A DNA stretch of 64,000 nucleotides from positions 1 through 64,000 of the forward strand of contig JBBDST010000026.1 of assembly GCA_040904765.1 (NCBI GenBank), read 5' to 3'. Below are positions 63,068 through 64,000 of this stretch, piece by piece. Position 1 is the stretch's first letter, and every line of letters begins with the position of its first letter. This stretch comes from JBBDST01 sp040904765. GTDB taxonomy: Bacteria > Actinomycetota > Nitriliruptoria > Nitriliruptorales > Nitriliruptoraceae. Position numbers and translations under genes: made by a program. The notes beneath the pieces were generated by a model that worked only from the letters and a program-made list of their open reading frames with translations, did not search any database and had not been told where the DNA came from.

Positions 63068-63374
63068 TGTAAAGCGCAGCGAAACGTTTTACCGCACGCT
63101 GTTTTCTTTACCCCCAAAACGGCCAGTACCCAATCGTCCAGACATTCTTGATCTTGGCGATGGTGTGTCATTTTTAAGTATTCCTGAACGTGCCGGTGCA
63201 GGTGTGATCGACCATTATTGTGTTGGGGTGAAAGATTTTGATGCGGCAACGGTGGCAGCCAAGCTAACTGCGGCTGGTTTCACAGATGGCCTTACCGTCG
63301 GTGAAGATTTTGTGTATGTGACCGACCCAGACGGGGTACGTGTCCAAATTTCGGCTCCGACCTGGCGCGGTTGA
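62892..63374 (+). CDS. VOC (glyoxalase-fold) family protein
   Basis: 160 aa. An N-terminal helical stretch (about 1-50) precedes a single VOC module: 'GVNLNHINIVVADVKRSETFYRTLFSLPP', 'FLSIPERAGAG', 'DHYCVGVKDFDAATVAAKL' and 'YVTDPDGVRVQIS'. The His and terminal Gln/Asp pattern suggests a metal site, and the role (dioxygenase, isomerase or resistance protein) is open. ATG 62892 has a strong AGGAG. Its first 176 nt lie inside the comEC reading frame in another frame. Confidence 0.85.
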   Translation: MNAVIDALFDAYDRGETGRDEVVATLIAQQNLEALPSREPHPGVLVGVNLNHINIVVADVKRSETFYRTLFSLPPKRPVPNRPDILDLGDGVSFLSIPERAGAGVIDHYCVGVKDFDAATVAAKLTAAGFTDGLTVGEDFVYVTDPDGVRVQISAPTWRG

Positions 63375-63387
63375 TCGTGAAGAAAAA

Positions 63388-63418
63388 TTGTGGGGGTGCG
63401 CCGTGCGCACCCCCACAA
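63388..63418. terminator. Bidirectional hairpin terminator
   Basis: A 13-bp GC-rich stem (63388-63400 with 63406-63418) with a 5-nt loop lies between convergent genes. On the minus strand it is followed by TTTTTCTT; on the plus strand by ATTTC. Confidence 0.85.
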
Positions 63419-63437
63419 CATTTCAAACGTGTAACAG

Positions 63438-64000
63438 CTACGCGCCGCTGCACGCCTGGGTGTATTCAAACGCGTCAGCGGTTGCGCCGCGAATCGCGCT
63501 AGCCAAAGTCGTCAGTCCGGTTGGCGATTCAGGGTCTGGGCGACCGATCACTGCCGTACGGTTGACGTTCTCGTTCGGGTCACCACCAAGCGTTGCTTGG
63601 GGGATAATCCCTTCGTAATCGACTGTCAAACCGTCGACTACCGAACGCAGTGTTGCGCGGGTCATTGACTCGCTGTCAGCAGCAGCTTCAAGTGCAGCTT
63701 TAATCGGGTACTGCCACACCCAGCCGGCGGCGTAACCGGCGTTGATTGGCGTGGCGTCTCCAAACGCGGCCCGCATCGCTTCGTGGCCGGCTGATTCGCC
63801 GGTGAAGTCTTCCCACGGTGAGACGTGCGTGAAGAGGCCTACAAGTGCCGGTGCTGCGGGACTTCCCAGCAATGCCGGGTTCCAGGTTGGGCCAGCGCCA
63901 AGGAACAGGATCGAACCGACCGGTGCGCCGGACGCGGCGACCTTACCGACAATCTCGGCGGTTTCGGCCGGGCCCACACCGAGCACGACCACGTTTGCGG
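63438..64000 (-). CDS. Branched-chain amino-acid-type substrate-binding protein (partial)
   Basis: The C-terminal 187 or so residues of a periplasmic-binding-fold protein; the gene continues past the window edge, so its signal peptide is not visible. 'GPAETAEIVGKVAASG', 'LFLGAGPTWNPALLG', 'YAAGWVWQYPIKAALEAA' and 'VDYEGIIPQATLGGDPNENVNRTAVIG' resemble LivK/AmiC type I binding proteins. The ligand is not predictable. A terminator follows its stop. Confidence 0.8.
   Translation of the reverse strand, partial: ANVVVLGVGPAETAEIVGKVAASGAPVGSILFLGAGPTWNPALLGSPAAPALVGLFTHVSPWEDFTGESAGHEAMRAAFGDATPINAGYAAGWVWQYPIKAALEAAADSESMTRATLRSVVDGLTVDYEGIIPQATLGGDPNENVNRTAVIGRPDPESPTGLTTLASAIRGATADAFEYTQACSGA

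Overview
The window looks like a chromosomal segment of a free-living actinobacterium (Actinomycetota). It is moderately GC-rich, almost every gene has a strong GGAG-type ribosome binding site, and GTG starts are frequent. Gene content and order match that phylum: tig-clpP-clpX, valS-folC-ndk, a radC-like gene before mreBCD-mrdA-rodA, then the TIGR03960/TIGR03936 pair, an RNase E/G gene, rplU-rpmA-obgE-proB and nadD-rsfS. Small actinobacteria-type zinc proteins and a propionate-type set (methylmalonyl-CoA epimerase, thiolase, MeaB) point the same way. An Acidimicrobiia-like lineage is my best guess from these features; no rRNA is present to settle it. The sequence is a scaffold: a 100-N gap at 5003-5102 is flanked by an exact 55-bp duplication.

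Layout. 1-7 kb: a small zinc protein, two tandem cyclophilins, methylmalonyl-CoA epimerase divergent from a thiolase, MeaB, the gap, a membrane protein with a tandem-repeat tail, and an NAD(P)-binding protein. 7-10 kb: ilvC coupled to a WhiG/FliA-type sigma gene, which is divergent from an orphan OmpR-type regulator whose receiver lacks its aspartate. 10-21 kb: HIT protein, tRNA-Gly, an S30AE-like protein, tRNA-Pro, tig-clpP-clpX, two membrane proteins, valS-folC-ndk. 21-30 kb: the cell-shape cluster and the radical SAM/DUF2344 pair. 30-47 kb: RNase E/G, an asymmetric ABC exporter pair, rplU-rpmA, obgE-proB, HNH and oxidoreductase genes, a MoxR/VWA module fused by overlap to nadD-rsfS, a phosphatase and a 2-hydroxyacid dehydrogenase.

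47-56.3 kb is an accessory region with looser gene packing. It holds a two-domain c-di-GMP enzyme (GGDEF with I-site, plus EAL) preceded by a short coupled upstream ORF, an eight-cysteine protein divergent from a radical SAM/SPASM enzyme, a receiver-like protein, a frameshifted DUF411 remnant, an IS21 IstB remnant, and an HprK-like kinase facing a polysaccharide-type flippase. The last two genes are bracketed by two nearly identical tRNA-Ala(GGC) genes in the same orientation. This is the most likely site of horizontally acquired material.

56.4-64 kb returns to core genes: leuS, degV, comEA-comEC, a VOC protein whose start lies inside the comEC reading frame, and the 3' part of a branched-chain amino-acid-type substrate-binding protein cut by the window edge.

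The most interesting signals are the sigma/orphan-regulator pair with an inverted repeat and a WhiG-like promoter match between them, the radical SAM/cysteine-rich/receiver-like group, and the coupled upstream ORF of the c-di-GMP enzyme. All functions are inferred from sequence motifs read by eye; no database search was run.
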